Assembly: GCA_023415475.1 (NCBI GenBank)
Contig: JAEZKL010000011.1
Span: 1-10,479 of the forward strand
Length of the DNA: 10,479 nucleotides
Reading direction: 5' to 3'
Source: Bacillota bacterium
GTDB taxonomy: Bacteria > Bacillota > Clostridia > Lachnospirales > Lachnospiraceae
Positions within the stretch are counted from its first letter, which is position 1, and each line of letters begins with the position of its first letter. Of this stretch, positions 1-6,934 are shown piece by piece. Position numbers and translations under genes: made by a program. The notes beneath the pieces were generated by a model. The model saw only the letters and a list, made by a program, of their open reading frames with translations, was not told where the DNA came from and did no database searches.

Positions 1-786
1 GCATTTCGTGGTGTAGTGGATATGTGGGATGTCATTAATGAAGTAGTGATCATGCCTGTCTATGACCGATATGATAACGCGATTACACGTATTTGCAAGG
101 ATCTTGGTAGGGTTCGACTTGTAAAAGAAGTATTTGAAGCGGCAAAGGCAGCGAATCCAGATGCGATATTACTGATCAATGATTTTAATTTATCTGAAAG
201 TTATAGAATATTGATCGATGGCTGTTTAAATGCTGGTGTTCCTATTTCAGCAATTGGAATTCAGACACACCAGCATCAAGGCTATATGGGGCAAAAGAAA
301 TTAGAAGATATCTTAGAGAGATTTTCAACATTTGGACTACCTTTGCATTTTACAGAGAATACTTTGCTGTCTGGAAATATCATGCCAGCGGATATAGTGG
401 ATTTAAATGATTATCAGGTGGATGAATGGCCATCTACTCCTGAAGGTGAGGAAAGACAGAAAAAGGAATGGGCTGAAATGTATCGTATTTTGTTTGAGCA
501 TCCTTTGGTAGAAGCAATCACAGGGTGGGATTTTGCAGATGGGGCATGGTTAGGCGCACCTAGCGGGCTTATTCGTAAGGATAATACGACAAAACCAGCA
601 TATCATGAATTGAAACGTCTGATTCACGAAGAATGGCATACGGAAGATGAATTGCGAACAGACGAAAATGGAAAAATTACGCTTGAAGGTTTTAAAGGAG
701 AATATGAGATTGCACTTCAGGGAAAGACAATAAATTTTTATCTTAATGGAAATTCAAATGGTGATCTAATAGAAATCACTATATAG
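1..786 (+). CDS. Endo-1,4-beta-xylanase, GH10, C-terminal part (5' end outside window)
   Basis: This enzyme hydrolyses internal beta-1,4 links of xylan with retention of configuration. The frame is open to base 1, so the gene enters from upstream and 261 codons are visible. The first residues contain WDVINE, the GH10 acid/base motif, with the catalytic Glu at codon 40-42. Further on, GIQTHQHQG marks the strand-6 region, and LHFTEN carries the nucleophile Glu at codon 355-357. GWDFADGAWLG and KPAYHELKRLI are the usual C-terminal motifs of the barrel. After the barrel come about 40 residues with a GFKGEYEI motif, a short beta-rich tail seen in some clostridial GH10 enzymes. Whether the enzyme is secreted cannot be judged, because the N-terminus, about half of a normal catalytic domain, is missing. 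No carbohydrate-binding module is seen in the visible part. The GTG at position 16 is internal and is not the start. Confidence 0.93.
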   Translation, partial: AFRGVVDMWDVINEVVIMPVYDRYDNAITRICKDLGRVRLVKEVFEAAKAANPDAILLINDFNLSESYRILIDGCLNAGVPISAIGIQTHQHQGYMGQKKLEDILERFSTFGLPLHFTENTLLSGNIMPADIVDLNDYQVDEWPSTPEGEERQKKEWAEMYRILFEHPLVEAITGWDFADGAWLGAPSGLIRKDNTTKPAYHELKRLIHEEWHTEDELRTDENGKITLEGFKGEYEIALQGKTINFYLNGNSNGDLIEITI

Positions 787-796
787 AGGAAGGAAT

Positions 797-919
797 ATGG
801 CACAAAATGTAATGATCACCGGAGCGGGAAGAAGTTTTGCTCTTGGAGAGGCAAAATTGAACATAATAAGGCTTACGACCAACTTACGACAGATTTACGA
901 CCAATTTACGACCAAATAA
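797..919 (+). pseudogene. Truncated short-chain dehydrogenase-like 5' remnant (40 codons)
   Basis: An ATG lies 10 bases after the xylanase stop, behind a GAGGAAGGA ribosome binding site. The first residues, MAQNVMITGAGRSFALG, look like the N-terminus of a short-chain dehydrogenase/reductase: a beta strand followed by the TGxxxxxxxG nucleotide-binding turn. After residue 17 the similarity stops and the frame runs through low-complexity sequence made of 11-bp repeats to a TAA at 917-919. A working enzyme of this family has about 250 residues, so this cannot be one. The spacing suggests that a xylanase-dehydrogenase operon existed and that the second gene was cut by a deletion or rearrangement. 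The family call rests on 17 residues only. The frame could instead encode an unrelated 40-residue peptide. Confidence 0.45.
873..916 (+). repeat. Four tandem 11-bp units (TTACGACCAAN)
   Basis: TTACGAC occurs at 873, 884, 895 and 906, exactly 11 bases apart. Three of the four units continue with CAA and the second with AGA. The period is close to one helical turn, so all copies face the same side of the DNA. The period is not a multiple of three, which argues against a protein repeat. The array sits just before an intrinsic terminator and inside the truncated dehydrogenase-like frame. It could be a protein-binding array or a product of replication slippage at a junction. Confidence 0.8.
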
Positions 920-932
920 TAAAGTATATTTG

Positions 933-964
933 AAGAATCTCTTGGAAACAGGGGATTCTTTTTT
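933..964 (+). terminator. Intrinsic terminator after the xylanase transcription unit
   Basis: AAGAATCTC at 933-941 pairs with GGGATTCTT at 952-960, with one G-U pair and a 10-base loop. Including the stem's final TT, the run of T extends from 959 to 964. This is a standard Rho-independent terminator and ends the unit containing the xylanase and the remnant frame. Confidence 0.8.
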
Positions 965-979
965 GTATTCGGGTAAGAG

Positions 980-985
980 TATAAT
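980..985 (+). promoter_or_regulatory. Possible -10 box (TATAAT) without a clear -35
   Basis: A perfect TATAAT lies 16 bases after the terminator's T run. No good TTGACA-like element is found 16-18 bases upstream; the candidate window reads TCTTTT. TTGTAT at 963-968 is only 11 bases away, which is too close. It may be the old promoter of the degraded gene that follows. Confidence 0.25.
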
Positions 986-1010
986 TTTTGGATGATATAT
1001 CAAAGAGTTC

Positions 1011-1291
1011 ATGCACATATCGTTTTTATTTTCAGGTAATGCGCTAATTATAGGCTTGCGGCAATTCCTGTTTGCAGGAATATGCTTAACCTTGCACTGC
1101 TATGTAGAAAAAAATCATGTTTCATGTCGAAAAAAACATGATTCGTGCGGTAAACGGTTTTCAAGGGAAAAATATGATATTCTTATTTGCAGCAATAGTA
1201 CTCTATCGGGAAAGGAAGGAGGCTCTTTTACAACAGCCTTATTAGGTTGTTGATAGCAGGTATCTGCGTAACAGCAATTATTACATTGTAG
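1011..1291 (+). pseudogene. Possible eroded membrane transporter fragments (DMT-like)
   Basis: An 80-codon frame starts at 1011 and stops at 1253, but only its first 35 residues look protein-like: a hydrophobic stretch containing LIIGLRQFLFAGICLTL. The rest is Cys/Lys/Ser-rich without character. From 1174 another frame reads IFLFAAIVLYRERKEALLQ, and a third reads RLLIAGICVTAIITL before a TAG at 1289-1291. Hydrophobic helix, a charged E/R/K turn, then a final helix with AGI(C/V) resembles the C-terminal end of drug/metabolite transporter proteins (EamA or SMR type), split over frames. The two AGIC segments also resemble each other, as internal repeats of that family do. This is a reading by eye of short pieces. 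The stretch may be plain non-coding DNA, and the 80-codon frame is probably not a live gene. Confidence 0.25.
1113..1143. other. 10-bp perfect inverted repeat, AATCATGTTT / AAACATGATT
   Basis: The arms at 1113-1122 and 1134-1143 are exact reverse complements, separated by 11 bases. No T run follows and the stem is AT-rich, so it is not a good terminator on either strand. The centre-to-centre distance of the arms is 21 bases, two helical turns, which would suit a dimeric regulator. It may also be chance in AT-rich DNA or an internal part of a decayed gene. Confidence 0.5.
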
Positions 1292-1346
1292 TTTATCGGG
1301 GGAGAGTTACAGATACTGATTGAATGCGAAAAAGATGCTGCATTAT

Positions 1347-1353
1347 AAGGAGG
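1347..1353 (+). promoter_or_regulatory. Ribosome binding site AAGGAGG deciding the surface-protein start
   Basis: A full AAGGAGG, 9 bases before ATG 1363. It settles the choice between this start and the in-frame ATG at 1324. No convincing promoter is visible in the roughly 70 bases before it, so transcription may begin further upstream. Confidence 0.85.
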
Positions 1354-1362
1354 AATAAAGAA

Positions 1363-4300
1363 ATGAAGAAAAAATACTTAAGTATACTGTTGATATTGGT
1401 TATGGTATTTGCCATATTACCTGATACTCCGGCAACTGTGAGAGCAGTTGGCGACCCAGTTGCACAAATCGATGATCAAGAATACAATACCCTGCAAGAT
1501 GCAGTTAATGCAATTGATACTACTACTACTGCGATGCCAACAATTGAGCTACTGAGGGATATCTCACTTTCAGACGGTGTTGTAGCTTCAACAGGAAAAG
1601 ACTTCACGATTGACTTGAACGGCAAAACAGTAAATGATGAGAATTTAAGTAGTTCACAGGATGTCATCAGTCATTATGGCAGTGGGACTCTGATAATTAA
1701 AGATAGTATGGGTAATGGAAAGATTACTGCAAATAGAACGGATAACTATGTGATTAGCACTGGATATTCAGGAGGAAATGTATCCATAGAAGGCGGTACA
1801 ATTCAAAATTATGGTGGAACGGCAGTTTATAATGCTAATGGTGATATGGTGTCTGTCTCTGGAGGAGCGAAGGTAATAGGAACAGGAAATGACCGTTCTG
1901 CGATTTATAACCAGAATGGTGGCACTGTGTCTATGTCTGATAATGCAACGCTTCAGGGTGATTTTGGAGTTTATAATCATGCAGGGAGCGTTAGTATTTC
2001 TCTTTCCGGAAATACAGCAGTAGTTGCATCGGGTACAGCTATCTTCTATAATTCAGGTGCTGCCGGAACAATTGATATTACAAGTGGAACGGTTACCGTT
2101 TCAGGTAATACGGCGGCGATGAATAAAGCTCCTGATTTGAGTAGATATACTAATGTACAGATTACGGCAAGCACTACCAAAACAGACGGAACCGAAACAT
2201 CAGAAATTGAAAGTTCAGCTCTAAATTCTACTAATATTGGTACCTATAAATATTTAAAATTTGAGGCAAGTACCAAAATTACTTCGCAGCTGTCTTTTTC
2301 AGGGGACAACTCACAGGATTGCACCAATACCACTAAGCATACTCAACATACCCACGCAGATGGCAGGAAATGCTGGGCCTGGGATAAAGATAGCGCTACC
2401 CTGACTCTGGATGGGGTGAATATTGAAGTTTCTGGAGCTGATAGCGCCATTGATTTTGAAAGCTCTAGTAATACGAAGCTAGTGCTGAAAGGTAATAGCA
2501 CCGTTACGCTGAAAGACAGTGCTGATAGTTTTCCTAGCACCATACATGTACGTAATGATTTAGAGATTAGCGGAACCGGCGCATTAACCATCAATGGTAG
2601 CAATAAGACTAGCGGTACGTCTCGCACAGTCAGTTCCGGTATTTATACCAATGGGAAGTTGAAAATTACGAGCGGCACCATTACGGCTGTCGGCGGAACA
2701 GTTAGCACTACAGGTACTAGTGATAGTGCTGGTTCTGAAAGCTATGGACTTTGGGGGTATGGAGGTGTTGAGATTACAGGAGGTACTGTCAATGCCACCG
2801 GAGGAAACGTAGTATTCGAGAATTATGGTAACAGTCGTGGTATCAACTATGGCCCTGTTGGTATTAGCCTCTTAGGGGGGACAGTAACCGCTCAAGCAAT
2901 GATCGGACATAGACCATTTCACTCCACTCCCAGTCTTACAGGCATGGTGCATAGGGCTGGTACAGGCGCATGGGATAATACCTCTGGTACAGCCTGCACT
3001 TATGAGCCCGGGCCGCCATTTGTAGCGGTAAATGATATCGCAATGACCAATGCCGCTTCTGTACAGGTAAATACTGCTTTGACCTTGGCAGGAACAGTTA
3101 CACCGAGTGATGCCACCAATAAGACCATTGTATGGAGCGTGCAAAATGCTGATGGTACCGGAGCAACAATCAGCGGAAGCACCTTCCGGGCAACGACGGC
3201 AGGTACAGCTACGATTAGGGCAACCGTGGTAAATGGTGCCAGTGAAAGTAGCAATTATACGAAGGATTTTACCATTTCGGTATCACCTAGCACACCGCCA
3301 TTTGTAGCGGTAGGTGACATTACCATGACCAATGCCGCTTCTGTACAGGTCAATACCGATTTGACCTTAGCAGGAACAGTTACACCAAGTAGTGCCACCA
3401 ATATGACTATTGTATGGAGCGTGCATAACGCTGGTGGTACCGGAGCAACAATCAGCGGAAGCACCTTCCGGGCAATGGCGACAGGTACAGCTACGGTTAA
3501 GGCAACCGTGACCAATGGTTCCGGAACAAGCAGTGATTACATAAAGACGTTTGACATTACTGTAAATACACCGCCTACTAATAACGGTGGTAGCGGAGGT
3601 TCCGGTGGAGGGGCCGGCATACCGATAAAGAATGAGGGAGAGATCGAGAAGGTTCAGAAGCAGGAAGGAAATGCTCCGACAGCTAATCTAAAGGACAGCA
3701 TAGAGGATCTGAAAGCCAAGGTATTATCTGCTGGGGAACAGGAGCAGGTGGCAGCAGGAAAGGATGCAAAGATAATCTTAAAGGTTCAGGATATCAGTTC
3801 TACTGTCAGTGCTGAGGATAAGAAACGGATTGAGGAAAAGCTGGTGGCAGAACAGCAAAGTTCAGATAATCCGGTACTGCTTTATGTTGATATCTCCCTT
3901 TACAAGCAGGTCGGAGATGGACAAGAGACCAAGGTGACTGAAACAAGCAGCAAGATCATGATCAGCATCGAGGTGCCTGAAAGCATGTGGAGCACCGAAG
4001 CTGGAGCAAACAGAACTTATCGCGTTGTCCGCATCCACAATGGAATGACAGAGCTTCTGGGGGGAACCTATGATCCTGAGACGCATCTCTTTACCTTTGA
4101 GACAGACCGCTTCTCGACCTATGCCCTGACCTATCAGGACAGCAGCAAACAGGATAGCAGTAGTATACAGACCTATCAGGACTTCTACCATTTGCAGCTG
4201 ACTGCAAAAGCAAAAAAGACCTCACAAACCCTATCCTACAAGAACATTGCTGATATGGACGGATATTTGATTTACGGCGCAAAATGTGGGGAAAAGATGA

Positions 4301-4728
4301 CGGAGCTGGCTAAGGTTCCAGCTGGTACTACAAGTTATACCGTCAAGAATCTGAAGCAGGGGACCTATTACAAGTATCAGGTTAAGGCATATCGGATCAT
4401 TGATGGTGAACAGGTTATTATAATGAGTTCTAAGGTTATACACTCCGTTACGGAGGGTAAGACCTATGCCAATCCAACAAAGGTAACATCGGATATAGCA
4501 TCCGTTAAGCTGGCAGTAGGCAAATCCAAAATCGTTACCTGTCAGGTGGTTTTGCCTAAGGGAAAGAAGATGAAAGAGCATACAGCAACCATCCGTTATG
4601 AATCCTCGAACAATGCGATTGTTACTGTTAACAGCAAGGGAAAGATTACTGCAAAAGCAAAGGGGAGCTGCTATGTGTATGCATATGCTCAGAATGGGGT
4701 TTATAAGAAGATAAAGATAACGGTGTAA
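1363..4728 (+). CDS. Large secreted multi-domain surface protein (beta-helix, Ig-like, FnIII-like, BIG2-like)
   Basis: ATG 1363 is chosen because AAGGAGG lies at 1347-1353; the in-frame ATG at 1324 has no such site and would precede the signal peptide with 13 charged residues. The product is 1121 residues. Residues 1-28 are a signal peptide (MKKK, hydrophobic core, cleavage after VRA). Residues about 40-266 are short Gly/Asn/Thr/Ser-rich turns typical of a right-handed beta-helix. Residues about 306-550 form a second such block, opened by a WDKDSATLTLDGVNI motif and a His/Cys-rich insert. Residues 551-738 are two Ig-like repeats, followed by a Gly/Ser linker (about 740-753). Next come an unnamed alpha/beta region to about 925, a fibronectin III-like domain (about 940-1033) and a BIG2-like domain to the end. 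No LPXTG motif, S-layer homology, dockerin or C-terminal membrane segment is seen, so attachment is unclear. An adhesin or carbohydrate-binding role is inferred from architecture; no catalytic motif is recognised. Confidence 0.9.
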   Translation: MKKKYLSILLILVMVFAILPDTPATVRAVGDPVAQIDDQEYNTLQDAVNAIDTTTTAMPTIELLRDISLSDGVVASTGKDFTIDLNGKTVNDENLSSSQDVISHYGSGTLIIKDSMGNGKITANRTDNYVISTGYSGGNVSIEGGTIQNYGGTAVYNANGDMVSVSGGAKVIGTGNDRSAIYNQNGGTVSMSDNATLQGDFGVYNHAGSVSISLSGNTAVVASGTAIFYNSGAAGTIDITSGTVTVSGNTAAMNKAPDLSRYTNVQITASTTKTDGTETSEIESSALNSTNIGTYKYLKFEASTKITSQLSFSGDNSQDCTNTTKHTQHTHADGRKCWAWDKDSATLTLDGVNIEVSGADSAIDFESSSNTKLVLKGNSTVTLKDSADSFPSTIHVRNDLEISGTGALTINGSNKTSGTSRTVSSGIYTNGKLKITSGTITAVGGTVSTTGTSDSAGSESYGLWGYGGVEITGGTVNATGGNVVFENYGNSRGINYGPVGISLLGGTVTAQAMIGHRPFHSTPSLTGMVHRAGTGAWDNTSGTACTYEPGPPFVAVNDIAMTNAASVQVNTALTLAGTVTPSDATNKTIVWSVQNADGTGATISGSTFRATTAGTATIRATVVNGASESSNYTKDFTISVSPSTPPFVAVGDITMTNAASVQVNTDLTLAGTVTPSSATNMTIVWSVHNAGGTGATISGSTFRAMATGTATVKATVTNGSGTSSDYIKTFDITVNTPPTNNGGSGGSGGGAGIPIKNEGEIEKVQKQEGNAPTANLKDSIEDLKAKVLSAGEQEQVAAGKDAKIILKVQDISSTVSAEDKKRIEEKLVAEQQSSDNPVLLYVDISLYKQVGDGQETKVTETSSKIMISIEVPESMWSTEAGANRTYRVVRIHNGMTELLGGTYDPETHLFTFETDRFSTYALTYQDSSKQDSSSIQTYQDFYHLQLTAKAKKTSQTLSYKNIADMDGYLIYGAKCGEKMTELAKVPAGTTSYTVKNLKQGTYYKYQVKAYRIIDGEQVIIMSSKVIHSVTEGKTYANPTKVTSDIASVKLAVGKSKIVTCQVVLPKGKKMKEHTATIRYESSNNAIVTVNSKGKITAKAKGSCYVYAYAQNGVYKKIKITV
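3013..3570 (+). repeat. Tandem duplication of an Ig-like domain, period 282 bp
   Basis: Copy 1 (3013-3294) and copy 2 (3295-3570) both begin CCGCCATTTGTAGCGGTA. They share long identical stretches, including 41 bases at 3153-3193 matching 3435-3475. Copy 2 is two codons shorter at its end. Both encode the pattern MTNAASVQVNT, TLAGTVTPS, TIVWSV, GTGATISGSTFRA and a closing beta strand, an Ig-like fold common in clostridial surface proteins. The nucleotide similarity points to a recent in-frame duplication or to gene conversion. Confidence 0.9.
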
Positions 4729-4732
4729 GGAA

Positions 4733-4742
4733 GGGATATCCC
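4733..4742. other. Perfect palindrome GGGATATCCC between the surface gene and cheA
   Basis: A 10-bp perfect palindrome begins 5 bases after the surface-protein stop codon. It has no loop and no following T run, so it is not an intrinsic terminator. It could be an operator-like site or chance. No other terminator is visible in the 98-base gap before cheA. Confidence 0.35.
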
Positions 4743-4759
4743 ACGCCAAGGTTGTTATG

Positions 4760-4788
4760 TTTTCAGTCACGTTATGAAAGCATTATAT
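4760..4788 (+). promoter_or_regulatory. Weak candidate vegetative promoter for the che operon
   Basis: TTTTCA (4760-4765), a 17-base spacer and TTATAT (4783-4788) could serve as -35 and -10 elements about 40 bases before cheA. Both boxes are imperfect. No motility-sigma (sigma-D) pattern of TAAA with a GCCGATAA box is present. Because no terminator separates the genes, read-through from the surface-protein gene is an alternative. Confidence 0.3.
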
Positions 4789-4826
4789 CAAATATTAAAT
4801 AAATAAGTTACGGATGAGGTGGAACT

Positions 4827-6896
4827 ATGGCTGAGAATTATACCAATGAACCGATGCTGGAGATGTTTATATTTGAGACTTCGCAGCAAGTTGAACAATT
4901 GGAAATATATATATTGGATTGTGAAAAAGAAAAAGGTTTTTCACAGGATGCAATTAATGATATATTCAGGTTCATGCACACAATTAAAGGTTCAGCGGCT
5001 ATGATGATGTTTAATGACATATCAACCTTGGCGCATTCGATAGAGGATGTTTTCTATTATCTGAGGGAGGACAAACCGAAGAATATTAATTATTCAGCCC
5101 TTTCCGATTTGGTATTAGGCGGTATCGATTTCATTAAAGTAGAACTGGAGAAAATTAAGAATGGTGACATGGCTGATGGTAAATCATCAGCTTTAAGTAA
5201 AGAACTCAGGAAGTTTTTAAACAAAACAAAAAGTGATAATAACTCAGGATTAGAGATAAAAGAATTCAATAAACCATTATATAATCAACGATATTACATA
5301 GGTCAGGATAAAACAATAGAGGCAACCTATAAAAATATGTTTAAGGCAGTTATCTATTTTGAAGATGGCTGTGAGATGGAAAACATCCGGGCGTACGCGA
5401 TCATACATAATTTAAATGAATTAACCGGCGAGGTATATTATCTGCCGGAGGATATTATTGATAACGATGAAAGTGCTGAAGTGATAAAACAGCAGGGTTT
5501 TATCATTTACCTGAAAGCAGACAGCTCCTATGAAAAGATGCATGAACTCTTTATGCAGACTATTTTTCTTAAGGATTTAGAGTTGTTTCAATTGGAGGAT
5601 GACAGCGAATTTAAGCAATTCTATAAGGAAAAAGGACCTGCCATACGGGATAATATGATTAAAATACCGGCTATTAATGATTCGGGGAAGTGGGAAGCCG
5701 AGCATACTGAGCATCAGATATCTTCAAACAAACAAAGCATGATCAGCGTCGGTGTAACTAAATTGGACAAGCTGATGGATCTGGTCGGTGAAATGGTCAT
5801 AGCAGAAGCCATGGTTATTCAAAACCCGGATCTGGCCGGATTAGAACTGGATAATTTCCAGAAGGCAGCCAGACAGTTGAATAAGATAACCACTGAGCTT
5901 CAAGATATGGTCATGGCTATCCGGATGGTTCCCTTGTCGACAACCTTTCAGAAGATGAACCGGATCGTCCGCGATATGAGTAAAAAATTACTTAAAGAAG
6001 TAGCACTACGTATTATCGGAGAAGATACCGAGGTTGACAAAAATATTATTGAACATATTTCGGATCCGTTAATGCATCTTGTCCGGAATTCCATTGACCA
6101 TGGCATAGAAAGCATGGAAGAGAGGCTGGCTAAAGGAAAAACAAAGGTTGGAACAGTTACTCTTGAAGCAAAGAATGCTGGAAGTGATGTCCTTATCATT
6201 GTTAGAGATGACGGAAAAGGACTTGACCGGGATAGGATATGGAAAAAGGCGAGAGAAAATGGTCTGCTTCATAGGGATATTAGAGAGATGTCTGATAAGG
6301 AAATATTTAATATGATCCTGCTTCCTGGCTTATCAACAAAAGAAAATATCTCCGAATTTTCCGGTCGCGGTGTCGGAATGGATGTGGTTGCTAAAAATAT
6401 TGAAGTAATCGGCGGATCAATCGCCGTTGACAGTATACCGGATCATGGCACGACGATAACTTTAAAGATACCGCTTACCCTGGCAATCATTGATGGGATG
6501 AATATAAAAGTAGGACGTTCCTGTTATACGATACCGACAACCTCCATTAAGGAATCCTTCCGGCCGAAGGAGAAGGATTTGATCACTGACCCGGATGGCA
6601 ATGAGATGATTATGGTAAGGGGCAAGTGCTACCCAATACTCAGACTACATGATTGTTTTAAAGTAGGCACTGATATAACAGACATTACCAATGGAATCCT
6701 AATTATGGTTGAACAGGATGATAAAACAATATGTATATTTGCTGATGAGCTCATAGGCCAACAACAGGTAGTTGTAAAAGCGTTGCCGGAATATATAAAG
6801 AGGTTTAAAAAAATCAAAGGTCTAGCTGGATGTACCCTTCTTGGTGATGGCAGTATAAGCTTGATTTTAGATGTCGCGGGTCTTATTAGGCACTAA
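4827..6896 (+). CDS. cheA: Chemotaxis histidine kinase CheA
   Basis: CheA autophosphorylates at a P1 histidine under receptor control and passes the phosphate to response regulators. The 689 residues show the standard order. P1 (about 1-130) has phosphorylatable His51 in MHTIKGSAA. A ferredoxin-like P2 region lies at about 168-262. P3 dimerisation starts near 305 (VTKLDKLMDLVGEMVIAEA). The P4 ATP-binding domain has N box HLVRNSIDHG (417-426), G1 DDGKG (461-465) and G2 GRGVGMD (513-519). The CheW-like P5 domain runs from about 550 to the end. All catalytic motifs are intact, so it should be active. The start ATG 4827 follows GAGGTGG with a short 4-base spacer; another frame beginning nearby at 4819 is a shadow. 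It is the first gene of a tight operon with cheW and mcp. Its cognate CheY is not in the window. Confidence 0.96.
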   Translation: MAENYTNEPMLEMFIFETSQQVEQLEIYILDCEKEKGFSQDAINDIFRFMHTIKGSAAMMMFNDISTLAHSIEDVFYYLREDKPKNINYSALSDLVLGGIDFIKVELEKIKNGDMADGKSSALSKELRKFLNKTKSDNNSGLEIKEFNKPLYNQRYYIGQDKTIEATYKNMFKAVIYFEDGCEMENIRAYAIIHNLNELTGEVYYLPEDIIDNDESAEVIKQQGFIIYLKADSSYEKMHELFMQTIFLKDLELFQLEDDSEFKQFYKEKGPAIRDNMIKIPAINDSGKWEAEHTEHQISSNKQSMISVGVTKLDKLMDLVGEMVIAEAMVIQNPDLAGLELDNFQKAARQLNKITTELQDMVMAIRMVPLSTTFQKMNRIVRDMSKKLLKEVALRIIGEDTEVDKNIIEHISDPLMHLVRNSIDHGIESMEERLAKGKTKVGTVTLEAKNAGSDVLIIVRDDGKGLDRDRIWKKARENGLLHRDIREMSDKEIFNMILLPGLSTKENISEFSGRGVGMDVVAKNIEVIGGSIAVDSIPDHGTTITLKIPLTLAIIDGMNIKVGRSCYTIPTTSIKESFRPKEKDLITDPDGNEMIMVRGKCYPILRLHDCFKVGTDITDITNGILIMVEQDDKTICIFADELIGQQQVVVKALPEYIKRFKKIKGLAGCTLLGDGSISLILDVAGLIRH

Positions 6897-6934
6897 ATAA
6901 TAAATAATAAATGATAAAGGAAAGGAATGCGGAA

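Noticed and set aside
873..916. CRISPR-like array
   Set aside because: The units are 11 bp with no unique spacers between them, far too short for CRISPR repeats, and no cas gene is nearby.
1324..1362. Upstream ATG start for the surface protein
   Set aside because: It lacks a ribosome binding site and would place 13 charged residues before a clear signal peptide; AAGGAGG sits just before ATG 1363.
980..1362. c-di-GMP or other riboswitch before the surface protein
   Set aside because: I looked for a GEMM-type conserved core and for other known aptamer signatures and found none; only a simple inverted repeat is present.
2343..3515. Several minus-strand frames opposite the beta-helix and Ig-like region
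   Set aside because: They are hydrophobic, repetitive shadows of Thr/Ala/Val-rich coding sequence, and the two similar ones mirror the duplicated Ig domain.
4660..4728. LPXTG sorting signal, S-layer homology domain or dockerin at the surface protein's end
   Set aside because: The C-terminus is a BIG2-like strand series ending KKIKITV, without a sorting motif, hydrophobic tail or dockerin repeats.
4231..4770. 179-codon reading frame on the minus strand
   Set aside because: It lies antisense inside the surface-protein gene, has no ribosome binding site or recognisable domain, and reflects the codon pattern of the real gene.
6911..6934. Earlier cheW start at 6911
   Set aside because: Only AT-rich sequence without a ribosome binding site precedes it, whereas ATG 6935 has AAAGG at a proper distance.
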